A stretch of DNA of 64,000 nucleotides, taken from Verrucomicrobiia bacterium. GTDB lineage: Bacteria; Verrucomicrobiota; Verrucomicrobiia; Limisphaerales; DASXHY01. Where the stretch lies: NCBI GenBank assembly GCA_035629175.1, contig DASPIL010000060.1, forward strand, positions 1 through 64,000, given 5' to 3'. Below, piece after piece: positions 17,481 through 27,577 of the stretch. Under the pieces are notes generated by a model. The model had not been told where the DNA came from. It ran no database searches and saw only the letters and a program-made list of their open reading frames with translations. The stretch's first letter is position 1. Each line of letters starts with the position of its first letter. The translations under genes and the position numbers were made by a program.

Positions 17481-19006
17481 GCAGTTTCACTGGCCGGCTG
17501 CATGTTGTGCGCGTGCCCGCAAAACCGGCAACAACGGATGGCGACACCACGCTCCTGACGCGCGGCGAAGTTGAGAACCTTCGCCGCGGCAACGCCTTGT
17601 GGGCGGGCAATCGCGGGGAACGCGAGGAGTTCTTTCGCACGATCCTGGAAAGCCTCGCCGAAGGCTTGCTGATTACCGACGACAGAAGCCGGATTCTTTA
17701 CGTCAACCGCCAACTCGCTGAAATAACGGGTTATACGAAGGACGAGTTGATCGGGCGCACGAGCTTTGAACTGCTGCTCGATCCGCAAGACTGGCCAGCG
17801 CAGAAGCGGCGGCTCAGCGAGCGCCTTTCGGGCAAGAGCGAGGTCTACGAACACCAGTTAATTCGCAAGGATGGCGAACGCCATTGGGTCAGGGTCTGTG
17901 CCACGCCGTATTTCGACAGCCGCTGCAAAATCATCGGCACCATCGGATCTGTCACGTGCATCGAGCGGACCAAGTCGCTCGAGCGGGACAATGAAGTCCT
18001 GCTCGACGAATTGCGGGCCACTTCGAATTTCGGAAGCATCATTGGCCGCAGCCCGTCGCTTGCGAAGGTCCTTGAGCAGATCAAAGTGGTTGCTCCGACC
18101 CAGGCGAACGTGCTGATTCTCGGCGAGTCTGGAACAGGCAAGGAACTTGTCGCGCGCGCGATTCACGAGAACAGCGATCGCCGCGCCCGTCCACTCGTCC
18201 GTGTGAATTGCGCGAGCATTCCGAAGGAACTTTTTGAGAGCGAGTTCTTCGGGCATGTCCGCGGCGCGTTCACAGGCGCGATCAAGGACCGCGTCGGACG
18301 ATTTGAACTCGCGGATGGCGGCACCCTGTTTCTGGATGAAGTCGGCGAGATTCCGCTGGATCTGCAGGCGAAGCTGCTGCGTGTGCTTCAGGAGGGACAG
18401 TTTGAAAAGCTTGGCGAGGACAGGACGCGATCGGTGAACGTGCGTGTCATTGCGGCGACCAACCGCGATCTCCTGGCCGAGGCGCGAGCGGGACGTTTTC
18501 GCCAGGACCTTTATTTCCGCCTCAGCGTGTTCCCCGTCGAGGTCCCTCCCTTGCGCGAGCGGGTAGAAGACATTGCGCCGCTCGCCGAATTCTTTGTTCA
18601 ACAATCGTCGGAGCGCCTTCGCACGGATGCTCCGCGGCTCACACGCGAGCAGGTTCGGCAGTTGGAGGATTACGATTGGCCCGGCAATGTGCGCGAACTG
18701 CAAAACGTCATCGAGCGCGCCACGATCCTGTTTGCAAGCCGCGGTCGGATGGAATTCGGGCTTCAGCAGAATTCCGGGCCGGCGTCGCGGACTCGGGGTC
18801 GTGGTCGCGAAGGCATTCATCAGGAGGCGCTGCCCGCGCTCAAGGACCAGGAGGAACAACTCATTCTGCAGGCGCTGGAGAAAACGAACTGGAAAATTTA
18901 TGGCAATGATGGCGCGGCTGCGCTGCTGGGAATGAAGCCGACGACATTGTCGTCGCGCGTGCAACGGCACGGGTTGAAACGGGATCCGCGGAAAGGCCGG
19001 CCCTAG
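17474..19006 (+). CDS. PAS-domain sigma54-dependent transcriptional activator
   Basis: About 510 residues from the ATG at 17474. A PAS sensor spans about 49-169. The AAA+ sigma54-interaction domain spans about 187-425, with Walker A GESGTGKE (217-224), the sigma54-contacting loop GAFTGA (264-269) and Walker [11 protein letters not shown] (about 284-293). A Fis-type helix-turn-helix closes the protein (about 462-502). The intact GAFTGA loop means it can activate sigma54 polymerase. The start is uncertain: GTG at 17507 or 17513 are alternatives. A longer frame from TTG 17276 would run inside the divergent pirin gene and is unlikely. No receiver domain is present, so the PAS domain should sense a ligand or redox state. 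glcF follows after 7 nt. Confidence 0.82.
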   Translation: MRCSFTGRLHVVRVPAKPATTDGDTTLLTRGEVENLRRGNALWAGNRGEREEFFRTILESLAEGLLITDDRSRILYVNRQLAEITGYTKDELIGRTSFELLLDPQDWPAQKRRLSERLSGKSEVYEHQLIRKDGERHWVRVCATPYFDSRCKIIGTIGSVTCIERTKSLERDNEVLLDELRATSNFGSIIGRSPSLAKVLEQIKVVAPTQANVLILGESGTGKELVARAIHENSDRRARPLVRVNCASIPKELFESEFFGHVRGAFTGAIKDRVGRFELADGGTLFLDEVGEIPLDLQAKLLRVLQEGQFEKLGEDRTRSVNVRVIAATNRDLLAEARAGRFRQDLYFRLSVFPVEVPPLRERVEDIAPLAEFFVQQSSERLRTDAPRLTREQVRQLEDYDWPGNVRELQNVIERATILFASRGRMEFGLQQNSGPASRTRGRGREGIHQEALPALKDQEEQLILQALEKTNWKIYGNDGAAALLGMKPTTLSSRVQRHGLKRDPRKGRP

Positions 19007-19013
19007 AAGCACA

Positions 19014-20318
19014 ATGGCGGGCCACCTGAAGAACCTGGATTACCGCATAGTGCAACAATGCATGCACTGCGGGCTCTGCCTTCCCACCTGCCCCACCTAC
19101 GACGCCACCCATGTTGAGCGGAACAGCCCGCGCGGGCGGATCGCCCTGATGCGCGCGATTGCAGACGGGCAACTGGAGGCGACGCGCACTTTCTGCGAAG
19201 AAATGTATTTTTGCCTGGGATGCCTCGCCTGTCAGACGGCGTGTCCCGCTGGCGTGAACTACGCCGAACTCTTTGAACGCGCCCGGGCGGACGTGGAACA
19301 AAGTGGCGCCCTGGATTCGGCGAAGCGGAGCGCGATCCGGCGCGTCGCCCTCGATTGGTTGTTCTCCGATCTGCGCCGACTCCGAATGTTAGGGCGCGGA
19401 TTGCGGCTGTATCAACGCTCAGGCATGCAGCGGCTGGTTCGACGGAGCGGGGCATTGAAGCTTTTGCCAAAACGATTGCAGGCGCTGGAATCGCAAACAC
19501 CCGCGATCCAGCCTGAATTTTCCGCTGAACGAATTCGAGAAGTGACTCCCGCTGCGGGCACGCGGCGGTTCCGCGTCGCGATGCTCACGGGGTGCGCGCA
19601 GGATTTGATCTACAGCGATGTGAACCGGGACACCGTGGAAGTGCTGGCGCGCAACGGTTGCGAAGTCATTTCGCACGCGCAACAGCATTGCTGCGGTTCG
19701 ATCTTCGCGCATAACGGAGAACTGGAAGCCGCGCAGCGCTTGGCGCGCCGCAACCTGGATCAGTTTCCGCCGGCCGATTTCGACGCCATCATCAGCAACG
19801 CGGGTGGATGCGGTTCACACCTGAAACACTTCAGCCGATTGCTCGCCGGCGATCCGCATTATCTCGCGCGGGCGGAAGCTTGGGATCGCAAGGTGCGGGA
19901 CGTCCACGAATGGCTCGTCGAGATCGGGTTCGAGCCGGTTCGCCCCGCAATGCGCGATGAACCCGTGACGGTGACCTATCACGAGTCCTGCCATCTTTGT
20001 CACGGCCAGAAAATCACGATGCAGCCGCGCCAGATTCTTTCAAGTCTCCCGGGCGTTCGACTCATTGAATTGACTGAGAGCTCCTGGTGTTGCGGCAGCG
20101 CGGGTATCTATAATTTGATCCAGCCCGAAATGGCTGGGCAGCTGCTCCAGCGCAAGCTCGACCACATTGTTTCAACGGGCGCCCATACTGTCGCCACAGC
20201 CAATCCGGGCTGCCTTCTCCAGTTGGAGAACGGCGCCAGGGAGCGCGGCATTCGCTTGCGCATCGTTCACCCCATCACCCTGCTCGCCGAGGCATATCGA
20301 AACAGCTCCCGAACCTAG
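19014..20318 (+). CDS. glcF: Glycolate oxidase iron-sulfur subunit GlcF
   Basis: A 434-residue cytoplasmic electron-transfer subunit of glycolate dehydrogenase, which oxidises glycolate to glyoxylate with GlcD and GlcE. Two 4Fe-4S motifs of form CxxCxxCxxxCP lie at Cys16-Cys26 (CMHCGLCLPTCP) and Cys67-Cys77 (CLGCLACQTACP). Two cysteine-rich CCG domains follow (QQHCCGSIF and SSWCCGSAGIYN, with CHLCHGQK between). The ATG lies 7 nt after the sigma54 activator, so the two are probably co-transcribed. glcD and glcE are not in the window, so partners must be elsewhere; a lactate-utilisation type role is possible. Length matches GlcF. Confidence 0.87.
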   Translation: MAGHLKNLDYRIVQQCMHCGLCLPTCPTYDATHVERNSPRGRIALMRAIADGQLEATRTFCEEMYFCLGCLACQTACPAGVNYAELFERARADVEQSGALDSAKRSAIRRVALDWLFSDLRRLRMLGRGLRLYQRSGMQRLVRRSGALKLLPKRLQALESQTPAIQPEFSAERIREVTPAAGTRRFRVAMLTGCAQDLIYSDVNRDTVEVLARNGCEVISHAQQHCCGSIFAHNGELEAAQRLARRNLDQFPPADFDAIISNAGGCGSHLKHFSRLLAGDPHYLARAEAWDRKVRDVHEWLVEIGFEPVRPAMRDEPVTVTYHESCHLCHGQKITMQPRQILSSLPGVRLIELTESSWCCGSAGIYNLIQPEMAGQLLQRKLDHIVSTGAHTVATANPGCLLQLENGARERGIRLRIVHPITLLAEAYRNSSRT

Positions 20319-20364
20319 GGCCGTGCGAGGTTTTTCAAGCGGCTTAAAAAGGCCCTCCGTTTTT
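20317..20364 (+). terminator. Probable terminator after glcF
   Basis: AGGGCC (20317-20322) pairs with GGCCCT (20351-20356), with an inner TTTTT/AAAAA pairing that leaves an 8-nt bulge. Five T residues follow at 20360-20364. The stem begins inside the glcF stop codon. Confidence 0.45.
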
Positions 20365-20401
20365 CCCAATTGCAATTCTGGTTTGCGGACTAGATTGCTG
20401 C

Positions 20402-21793
20402 ATGAGCGTAACATTCCGGATTGAAAAGGATTCCATGGGGGAGATGCGAGTCCCGGCGGATGCCTATTACGCCGCACAGACTGCGCGTGCAGCGGAAAAC
20501 TTCCCGATCAGCGGCTGGCGCATGCCGCGCACGATGATTCGCGCTCTCGGATTGATCAAGAAGCATGCGGCCGCTGCAAACCTGCAACTGGACGGCCTGC
20601 CCGAGGACATCACCCGCGCCATCCAGGCGGCTGCGCAGGAGGTCATCGATGGCAAATGGGATCACCAGTTCGTGGTCGACATTTTTCAGACGGGTTCGGG
20701 GACTTCCACAAACATGAACGCCAACGAAGTCATCGCGAATCGCGCAATCGAACTTCGCGGCGGAAGGCGGGGCGACGGTTCGATTCACGCGAACGATCAC
20801 GTGAATCGAGGACAATCCAGCAACGACGTAATACCCACCGCGATCCACATCGCTGCGCTCGGTGCCATTTCGCAGCAGCTGATCCCTGCACTGGGCGGAT
20901 TGCACCATGCCTTGACCGCGAAAGCGCAGGAATTCGATGACGTTCTCAAGATCGGCCGAACCCACCTGCAGGACGCCACGCCGATTCGGCTCGGCCAGGA
21001 ATTCAGCGGATTTGCAGCGCAAGTTCTCGCGAACATGGAGCATGTTCGCCAGGTGTCGCAGAATCTTGGCAACCTCGCGCTTGGCGGCACCGCAGTCGGA
21101 ACGGGAATCAATTCGCATCCAGAATTCGCACAACGCACAATCGCAGGCATTGCCCGGGAAACCGGCCTTGAACTCCGGGAAGCCCGAAATCATTTCGCGG
21201 CGCAATCCAGCATCGATGCTGTGGTGCAAACGAGCGGTGCGCTTCGTGCCCTCGCGACCATGCTCATCAAAATTGCCAACGACCTGCGCTGGCTGGGATC
21301 GGGTCCGCGTTGCGGGCTGGGCGAGTTGAAGCTCCCCGCGACGCAGCCGGGATCGTCGATCATGCCGGGCAAGGTGAATCCCGTGATGTGCGAAATGATG
21401 ATTCAGGTGGGGGCTCAGGTGATTGGGCACGACGCGACGATTGGATTTGCCGCAACGTTCGGGAATTTTGAATTGAACACGATGCTGCCGGTTTCAGCGC
21501 ACAATCTGTTGTCGTCGACCGAGCTCCTGACAAACGCAACGAAGGTCTTCACGACGCGCTGCGTGGCGGGGATTGAAGCGGATCGCGAACGTTGCGAATC
21601 CAACATTGAACAGAGCCTCGCCATGTGCACCGTGCTGGTCCCGGAGATCGGATACGACGCCGCGGCGAAAATTGCCAAGCAGGCATATCAGAGCGGACGC
21701 ACGGTTCGGGAAGTTGCTGCTGAAGCGAGCGCGCTCGACAAGGCAACGCTTGACCGTTTGTTGGATCCGCGAAGCCAGACAGAACGCGGGTAA
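20402..21793 (+). CDS. fumC: Fumarate hydratase class II
   Basis: A 463-residue homotetrameric fumarase of the iron-independent class, interconverting fumarate and L-malate in the TCA cycle. The fumarase/aspartase signature GSSIMPGKVNP lies at 317-327, with Ser318 the expected catalytic base. THLQDATP around His188 and the HVNRGQSSND segment (133-142) also match FumC. Aspartase would carry KTQLQDAVP instead, so FumC is preferred. Length is normal. The ATG at 20402 is 83 nt past glcF with a probable terminator between, so it may be a separate unit. It converges on the minus-strand operon ending at 21823. Confidence 0.95.
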   Translation: MSVTFRIEKDSMGEMRVPADAYYAAQTARAAENFPISGWRMPRTMIRALGLIKKHAAAANLQLDGLPEDITRAIQAAAQEVIDGKWDHQFVVDIFQTGSGTSTNMNANEVIANRAIELRGGRRGDGSIHANDHVNRGQSSNDVIPTAIHIAALGAISQQLIPALGGLHHALTAKAQEFDDVLKIGRTHLQDATPIRLGQEFSGFAAQVLANMEHVRQVSQNLGNLALGGTAVGTGINSHPEFAQRTIAGIARETGLELREARNHFAAQSSIDAVVQTSGALRALATMLIKIANDLRWLGSGPRCGLGELKLPATQPGSSIMPGKVNPVMCEMMIQVGAQVIGHDATIGFAATFGNFELNTMLPVSAHNLLSSTELLTNATKVFTTRCVAGIEADRERCESNIEQSLAMCTVLVPEIGYDAAAKIAKQAYQSGRTVREVAAEASALDKATLDRLLDPRSQTERG

Positions 21794-21822
21794 GAGCGCG
21801 CGCACGTTTTCACGTCGCAGTT

Positions 21823-23025
21823 TCAAACGCGCAGGAAAAGCTGGCGGCGATACATCCAAAAGAGCACCAGCCATAACACGAGCAGAACAAGGCTCCCGCG
21901 CAGGAGAGGTTCGTATGCGCTGCCGATCACTCCAAACACCTGCGGACCGAAATGCGTGACGAGCGTCGAGACAATGAAGCCGGGGAAGAGGTGAGCTATG
22001 ACATACGCCGCAATTGAATTCATTCCAATCACGACGAGAACAAACGCCCAGCGGCGAAATCCCCGAACATCAATGACATAATACAGCGCCGCGAGAATCA
22101 GCAGGCACCAACCCCCGCTGAAGAGCGTCCAGCTCGGCGTCCAGATGCGCTTGACCACGGGGCAAATGCCCGTCGCACCGAGCAAGATTCCCAGCAGCAG
22201 GGTTGCGGCGCCCGTGACAAGCAGCCATCGGATTTTATCCCCGGATGCCCGCGCACCACGCAGAACCGCACCTGCAAGCAACCCGAAAATCATTGTTCCC
22301 AAGGTTGGAATGAAGCTGAGCGTTGCGTAACCGCCCGCATTGGCGATAAAAGGTTGTTCCCTGGGAAAAAGGTTCAGGAACCATGTGTCGAACGCCCACG
22401 CGAGGTTTGTGTTTTTTGCCCAATGGGCAGAGAAGCCAGAAATAGGCCTGCCTGCGTCCTCCTGTGGCACGGGATACAAGGCGAAGGCCAGCCAATAGGC
22501 GATTAGAACAAACGCCAGTGAGCTCCATTGCACGCGGCGCGATTGGAACCCCAGCAAATACAGCAGCGGATAGCCAAGGCCGATTTGCGTCAGGGTGTCT
22601 TCAAAGGTCCAATTCGTTTGCGGCTGGCCAACCGACCTCAGGAGGATTCCCAGAAAGACGAGCATCACCGCCCGCCAGCAGGCATGTGCCGTTCGCTGCC
22701 ATTGCGGCTGGCCGATGTGTGAGCGGCGGGCAAGCGAGAAAGGAAGCGCGACTCCTACCAAAAAGGTGAATGAAGGCTGGATCAAATCGTGCAATGAACA
22801 TCCGATCCATTCGACGTGCGATTGGTGATAACAGAGGATCCGCCAAAACGCATTGCCAGGAACATTTGTCGAAACGCTGCAGAACTCCAGAACCTCAGCC
22901 ATCATCAGCAACATCACGGCTCCGCGATAGGCATCCAATGACCCAACACGAACTGCGGCCAAAGCTGGAGTTCCCGCTGCGGCAAGGCTGCCCTGTTTCG
23001 GTGCAAGCGGGACGACGGAAGACAT
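21823..23025 (-). CDS. HGSNAT/DUF5009-type membrane acyltransferase
   Basis: A 400-residue polytopic membrane protein with about ten predicted helices. Family segments include [17 protein letters not shown] (about 27-43), [25 protein letters not shown] (about 73-97) and the terminal [10 protein letters not shown]. This is the family of heparan-alpha-glucosaminide N-acetyltransferase and bacterial DUF5009 proteins. The human enzyme transfers acetyl from acetyl-CoA across the membrane to terminal glucosamine. The His in SLHDLIQP is a candidate catalytic residue. It is the last gene of the ten-gene operon, 22 nt after the DUF4832 gene. Re-acetylating de-N-acetylated amino sugars at the membrane would suit the locus; this is inference. 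Confidence 0.78.
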   Translation of the reverse strand: MSSVVPLAPKQGSLAAAGTPALAAVRVGSLDAYRGAVMLLMMAEVLEFCSVSTNVPGNAFWRILCYHQSHVEWIGCSLHDLIQPSFTFLVGVALPFSLARRSHIGQPQWQRTAHACWRAVMLVFLGILLRSVGQPQTNWTFEDTLTQIGLGYPLLYLLGFQSRRVQWSSLAFVLIAYWLAFALYPVPQEDAGRPISGFSAHWAKNTNLAWAFDTWFLNLFPREQPFIANAGGYATLSFIPTLGTMIFGLLAGAVLRGARASGDKIRWLLVTGAATLLLGILLGATGICPVVKRIWTPSWTLFSGGWCLLILAALYYVIDVRGFRRWAFVLVVIGMNSIAAYVIAHLFPGFIVSTLVTHFGPQVFGVIGSAYEPLLRGSLVLLVLWLVLFWMYRRQLFLRV

Positions 23026-23047
23026 ACGCGCGCGGGCTGCGGCAGGC

Positions 23048-25546
23048 CTATTGGAGCGTCAGTTTCAAGCGAAGAAATCCAGTCGCTTCGGGACTGGTGT
23101 AGCTGGCTCTCAGTGACGTGGGCGCGTTTTCGAGGACGGTGACCGCGTCTGCCGACCACGCCGGCGGTTGCAGCACAGGCGAACTCTGCACCTCGTATTG
23201 GACATCCTTCACGCCCGGTCCTTTGAATACCGAAAGGATCAACGTCGCGTTGGTATAACTGAAGTTCAAGTAAGCGGTGTTTTCGGCAACGGTGGGATTC
23301 AATCCGACTGCGTATTCCAAAAGGTTCACGCGTCCGTCAAGATCCGGGTCTGCCTCAGGCAAGCCATTGACGGGGTTCGAAGGGAAATGCCGCGCGTTCC
23401 AGCGCTCGTAGGTTTCCGCAATCGAAGAGAACTCGAGCACCGGCACTTCTGATCCGGCGGGTGCCGCGTTGGTAGCGCTGTGATTGATGATGATTGTATG
23501 GTGCAGCCGATGATAGCCGGTTGCAGGTTCCCATACCGAACCCAGCACTGCGCCTGCGCTGGACAACGCGTTCGAGTTCGCCAGCCGAATCGCATAGGGA
23601 ACCGAGTCATACAATGACGGCGCGGGGTCTGGCAGGTTCAACAGCAGCTCGTATTCGCCCGTGGGAATATCCGATGGCAATGCCAATTCCGCATGTATCA
23701 CGTGGTTGCTCCCGGGAAGCCATCGGCGCGGGTCGGCGTTGCGAGACAGTGCGGCAAAATATTTCTGATCGCCTTGCGCGTTGCGCAGGATCAACTCGAG
23801 ACCGCGAGGATTGTAGGGCGCCGCGAATCCGATGTTGCGAAGTGTCAGGGTCAAAGGCATCACCTGCCCTGGTTGCGCCTCGTTGCGAAATATTCCCGAA
23901 ATTAATTCGATGCGATAACCCAGGCGCCGCTTGATGTCATCGATACAACCGTGCTGCACCCACTTGTTGTTCACATTGGCATTGTAGCCCTGGTGCAAAT
24001 ACGAGTAGTGAAACAACGCCATGTCGGGATCGGCGTTTCCGCCAGCGGATTCACAATCGTCGGTCGGCGGGTTCAGCATGCAGGTTTCGCCACCGACAGG
24101 CGTGTAGCGCGAATCCTGGGCGGTGTAGTTGCGAAGGTTGATGACATCCTGCCCCGAAGTTCCACTGCCGACATCATAATCGGCAAACGTGCCGGCGTCG
24201 GTTGAATCGGCGAGGAAGCAATCGTTGTGAAATCCGATGCGCGAAGCGTCGCTGCCGCTGAAAGCCTGGAGAGCGGTCAATCCAGCGGCTCCCGTGATCG
24301 CGGTGGGGCCATGCACAAACTTCTGCTTCATTTGCGGCGTGCGAGCCTGCACGGCGCGTTCGACTGGCACCGCCGCCAGCAGCGCCCCAAGCACCTCGGA
24401 ACGGTCCCTCCAGTTTTGCGCGGTAGCCTGGCCATTCGTGTAGAAGACGTCGGTGAAATAACCTTCGCCCCACGCCGCAATGAATCCCTGCTGCACCACG
24501 GCAATGACGTCGCTGTTCTTCTTCAACACGGGCGCCAGTTGCGCGATGTGCTCGAGAATTCGTGCCTTGCTCGGTTCGTTGAACGGGCGTGTTTGATCCT
24601 GGTTGTAGGCGAAGCGGACGATTGCCTTCACGCCCTGCGCACGGATGGAATTGAAGTCCGCCTGAATCAACGCCAGGTAGTTCGAGCTGATTGGCGCGTT
24701 CACAAAGGTGTCGAGATAGAATAACCGCAGGAGCAGCGTGATCTTTGCGTTGTAGGTGTTGCCCGGCGAATTCCTGCCGTTGATGCGATACGACGCAAGG
24801 TTGGACGGAACCGAACTGGGCGAGCTCGCGTGATTTTCGGCCTGAATGTAAAAACCCCGTTCCGGATTCGCGATGTCCTCATTCGATGCGGAGTAGGTGT
24901 TCGTCGTAAAACCTTCTGCAAAGGTGACGTTCGTGACCGCGGCAAACGTGTAAGCCAGGCCTCCTGCAGTGGACGGCGCCCATTCGGCGCTGACGAATCC
25001 CGCTGTTTCGGATTCGAGAACGATCGCGATGGCGGGATGTGTGAACACGGGCGCACCGCCGGAAGCGTACGAGGCGTGGCGCGAAATGCGTGCTTCGAAC
25101 TCGGTGCCCGGTTCACCGGGCGCTGCAGCCCAGTTCAGACCGTGGATCGCACCTTCGTTAAAACCCCCATTTTTCTGCTGATACCCTCCGCCCGCTTGAA
25201 CGAGCAACTCGGATCCAACCAGGCCATTGGCGCTGAATCCCGTCGCCGGATTCTGATCGGCATCGACAAAGAGGTTCTGCAACGGAGTGAACGGATTCGC
25301 GGGTTCCCGAATGGTGAACTTCAGGTAGAGGTAATCGTCGTCGTTCGCGAGATGAATGGTTTCGTAATCGACCGCATTGGTAACACTCAGCATCTGGCTG
25401 TGCGCCAGCGGCACCCCTGCCCAATCGTCGAATGCTCCATCGATGGTGATGTGTTTGAATGTCCCCGCGTGAGCGGCGAGAGCGTGAATGCATGCGCACA
25501 CGGCGAGACGCCGGCAGAGGCGGGAAAGAGAATGGGATGCGTTCAT
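23048..25546 (-). CDS. Secreted CBM9-like + DUF4874 + DUF4832 protein, candidate glycosidase
   Basis: An 832-residue exported protein. I chose the ATG at 25546 because it begins a signal peptide (1-27, AAHAG). The frame extends upstream to 25849 but only as an overlap of the epimerase gene. AAGGAAG about 12 nt before 25546 supports this. A CBM9-like module spans 28-210 ([20 protein letters not shown]), the same module found twice in the 35114 protein. DUF4874 spans about 217-395 and DUF4832 about 405-640. The pair reads as a TIM-barrel-like unit. Glu361 in AAWGEGYF and Glu487 in VGGETC are spaced like clan GH-A acid/base and nucleophile. The C-terminal tail ends [11 protein letters not shown]. 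Activity is unproven. Confidence 0.78.
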   Translation of the reverse strand: MNASHSLSRLCRRLAVCACIHALAAHAGTFKHITIDGAFDDWAGVPLAHSQMLSVTNAVDYETIHLANDDDYLYLKFTIREPANPFTPLQNLFVDADQNPATGFSANGLVGSELLVQAGGGYQQKNGGFNEGAIHGLNWAAAPGEPGTEFEARISRHASYASGGAPVFTHPAIAIVLESETAGFVSAEWAPSTAGGLAYTFAAVTNVTFAEGFTTNTYSASNEDIANPERGFYIQAENHASSPSSVPSNLASYRINGRNSPGNTYNAKITLLLRLFYLDTFVNAPISSNYLALIQADFNSIRAQGVKAIVRFAYNQDQTRPFNEPSKARILEHIAQLAPVLKKNSDVIAVVQQGFIAAWGEGYFTDVFYTNGQATAQNWRDRSEVLGALLAAVPVERAVQARTPQMKQKFVHGPTAITGAAGLTALQAFSGSDASRIGFHNDCFLADSTDAGTFADYDVGSGTSGQDVINLRNYTAQDSRYTPVGGETCMLNPPTDDCESAGGNADPDMALFHYSYLHQGYNANVNNKWVQHGCIDDIKRRLGYRIELISGIFRNEAQPGQVMPLTLTLRNIGFAAPYNPRGLELILRNAQGDQKYFAALSRNADPRRWLPGSNHVIHAELALPSDIPTGEYELLLNLPDPAPSLYDSVPYAIRLANSNALSSAGAVLGSVWEPATGYHRLHHTIIINHSATNAAPAGSEVPVLEFSSIAETYERWNARHFPSNPVNGLPEADPDLDGRVNLLEYAVGLNPTVAENTAYLNFSYTNATLILSVFKGPGVKDVQYEVQSSPVLQPPAWSADAVTVLENAPTSLRASYTSPEATGFLRLKLTLQ

Positions 25547-25574
25547 ACGTGCGGCTTCCTTCGAGGTTGCGGGT

Positions 25575-26492
25575 CTACTTGCGGTGGCGAAAAAAATGGA
25601 CGGTGGCATCGAGGCCCTCCTGAAAGTTGCCTGAGGGCTTGAACCCCGCGTCGCGAAGTTTGTCGACCGCGGCGAGCGAATGCCTGACATCACCAGCACG
25701 CTCCGGCGTGTACTCCAGTTTCGAATGGGAGCCCGACACGCGGCAGATCGTCGCGGCGAGCTCGTTGATGGTGATGCGTTCGCCGTAACCGACATTGAAC
25801 ACGCCCGTCGCCTGCGACTCCGTTCCAAAAAAGGCATTGGCCGCAGCAACGTCCTTCACATAGACAAAATCCCGCGTCTGCCCGCCATCGCCGTGAATGG
25901 TGATCGGCTCATTCTTTACAGCGCGATCTATGAAGATCGGGACCGCTGCCGCGTATTGGCTTTTTGGATCCTGCCTGGGGCCAAACACATTGAAATAGCG
26001 CAGGCACGCCGTGGCGAGCCGGCCTTCAGCCGTGAACATGCGGCAATAGAATTCACCATCGAGCTTCGTTATTGCGTAAGGGCTCTTCGGCTCCGGCAGC
26101 ATCGTTTCCAGTTTCGGCGTGACCGGATTGTCGCCGTAGATCGCCGCCGAACTGCTGAGCACCAGCTTCCTGACCTTCGCCCGCTCGGCCTCCTCCAGGA
26201 CAATCACCGTTCCAGTCGTGTTGATTTCATTGCACTCGATCGGCTTGTGCATTGATTCCGGGACGCTGACCATCGCCGCCAGGTGGAAAACAAAATCCAC
26301 CTGCTGCATGGCAGCGCGCACCGCGTTGCGATCGCAGATCGAGCCTTCGATGAACTCGTGATCCAATCCCGCAAGATTGTGCCGGTTGCCGGATCGAAGG
26401 TTGTCGAGCACGCGAACCTCCGCCCTGCGCTGAAAATGCTCGACGATATGGCTGCCGATAAAGCCCGAGCCGCCAGTGACGAGAACTCTCAT
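25575..26492 (-). CDS. NAD-dependent UDP-sugar 4-epimerase
   Basis: A 305-residue extended short-chain dehydrogenase. The NAD-binding glycine motif is TGGSGFIGS (6-14). The catalytic tyrosine and lysine are Tyr139 and Lys143 (SPYAITK), with a serine in VLSSSAAIYG (about 113-115). Sequence features (SPYAITKLDGEFYC, FGPRQDPKSQYAAAVPIF) place it near UDP-GlcNAc/GalNAc and UDP-glucose 4-epimerases such as GalE and WbpP. Its start codon overlaps the kinase stop as ATGA. Next to an N-acetylhexosamine 1-kinase and a nucleotidyltransferase, interconversion of UDP-GalNAc and UDP-GlcNAc is the likeliest reaction. A decarboxylase or dehydratase of the same fold cannot be excluded. Confidence 0.88.
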   Translation of the reverse strand: MRVLVTGGSGFIGSHIVEHFQRRAEVRVLDNLRSGNRHNLAGLDHEFIEGSICDRNAVRAAMQQVDFVFHLAAMVSVPESMHKPIECNEINTTGTVIVLEEAERAKVRKLVLSSSAAIYGDNPVTPKLETMLPEPKSPYAITKLDGEFYCRMFTAEGRLATACLRYFNVFGPRQDPKSQYAAAVPIFIDRAVKNEPITIHGDGGQTRDFVYVKDVAAANAFFGTESQATGVFNVGYGERITINELAATICRVSGSHSKLEYTPERAGDVRHSLAAVDKLRDAGFKPSGNFQEGLDATVHFFRHRK

Positions 26493-27577
26493 TGCAGGTG
26501 CTCCACGAGTTGGTTCATCTGCTCCTCCTGCTGCTCGATGGATTCGACCAGCTTGAACTGGGTTCGGCAGCGATCCAGGTTGTGTCCATTGCGATGCACT
26601 TTGAAATAGGTGTCGCCTGCAAGATAATCCGTCAGAAAGCGGATGCCGATTTCAAACGTGATCAACCGTCCTGAAAACGCAAGCAGCCGCTTTTCGTCGG
26701 CGGTCAGAAAATCCCCTGCGGATTCGAGGTATCCTCGGATGAGGGCTTCATACATCGGAAACTGCATGGTGACGCGCGACAGATCCAGCTCGTCTTCCTT
26801 CGCGGGGCTGGTTGTGGTTCGGACCATGTCGCCAAAGTCATACAACGCCAGGCCGGGCATGAGCGTGTCGAGATCAACAACGCAAATCCCTTCGCCAGTT
26901 TCTTCGTCGAGCATCACGTTGTTGAACTTGGTGTCATTGTGCGTCACGCGCTCGGGCAGCCCTGCATTGATCAGGCCGCCAACGATGCCAGCCCTGTTCA
27001 ACGCGAATTCAATTTCCGCCGCTGCGGATGCGGCGCGGTTCGCAGCATCGTTTTCAATGGCCGCCTGAAGCGCTTTGAATCGCTTGGGTGTGTGATGGAA
27101 ATCCGGGATGGTGTTGTTCAATGGCGGCGCGGGCAGATCAGCCAGCAGCTTTTGAAACTGCCCGTACGCCTTTGCAGCTTCATAAGCCTGACTTGGGGAA
27201 TTCACGGCATCGTAGGAACGCGCGTTCTCGATGAAGAGATACGCACGCCAGAAATTCCCATGTTCATCCTGATTGAAAACGCGGCCGTCACGCGCGGGAA
27301 TCAGCGTCAGCACACGACGGCTGCTATCGGGCGCGCCCGCAAGCTTCGCCGCAAGATGCGCCGTCACCCGCTGGATGTTTTCCATCACCGCGGGTGGGTT
27401 GCTGAAGATGCGATGATTGATGCGTTGAACGATGTAGCGGGTCGGATTGCCAGCCACATTGAAAACGACGCAATAGGTGTCGTTGATATGGCCGCTCCCG
27501 TAGGCTTCCGCGGACCGGAATTCGCCGAAAATCTGGAACGCCGCTGTCACGGCCCGAATGTCGTGGTTCGCAGTCAC
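26489..27577 (-). CDS. nahK: N-acetylhexosamine 1-kinase-like phosphotransferase (NahK type)
   Basis: A 362-residue APH-fold kinase, close to the 359 residues of Bifidobacterium longum NahK, which phosphorylates GlcNAc and GalNAc at C1 using ATP. The catalytic loop THNDTKFNNVML gives Asp215 and Asn219. The metal-binding motif VVDLDTLMPGL gives Asp235. Both are characteristic of this subfamily. The GTG at 27577 is chosen because it overlaps the upstream stop as GTGA; the frame to 27673 lies inside the preceding gene. Databases often label homologues as mucin desulfatases, a historical misnomer. It is coupled to the nucleotidyltransferase before it and the epimerase after it. Substrate specificity within N-acetylhexosamines is inferred. 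Confidence 0.82.
   Translation of the reverse strand: MTANHDIRAVTAAFQIFGEFRSAEAYGSGHINDTYCVVFNVAGNPTRYIVQRINHRIFSNPPAVMENIQRVTAHLAAKLAGAPDSSRRVLTLIPARDGRVFNQDEHGNFWRAYLFIENARSYDAVNSPSQAYEAAKAYGQFQKLLADLPAPPLNNTIPDFHHTPKRFKALQAAIENDAANRAASAAAEIEFALNRAGIVGGLINAGLPERVTHNDTKFNNVMLDEETGEGICVVDLDTLMPGLALYDFGDMVRTTTSPAKEDELDLSRVTMQFPMYEALIRGYLESAGDFLTADEKRLLAFSGRLITFEIGIRFLTDYLAGDTYFKVHRNGHNLDRCRTQFKLVESIEQQEEQMNQLVEHLQ

Noticed and set aside
17858-19012. 384-codon minus-strand open frame
   Set aside because: It is the exact antisense of the PAS-sigma54 activator, whose Walker and GAFTGA motifs prove the plus strand is coding.
20402-21793. Aspartate ammonia-lyase
   Set aside because: The THLQDATP segment is that of class II fumarases; aspartases carry KTQLQDAVP at this place.
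25547-25849. N-terminal extension of the DUF4832 protein
   Set aside because: The extra 101 residues overlap the epimerase gene in another frame, and a proper signal peptide starts at 25546.
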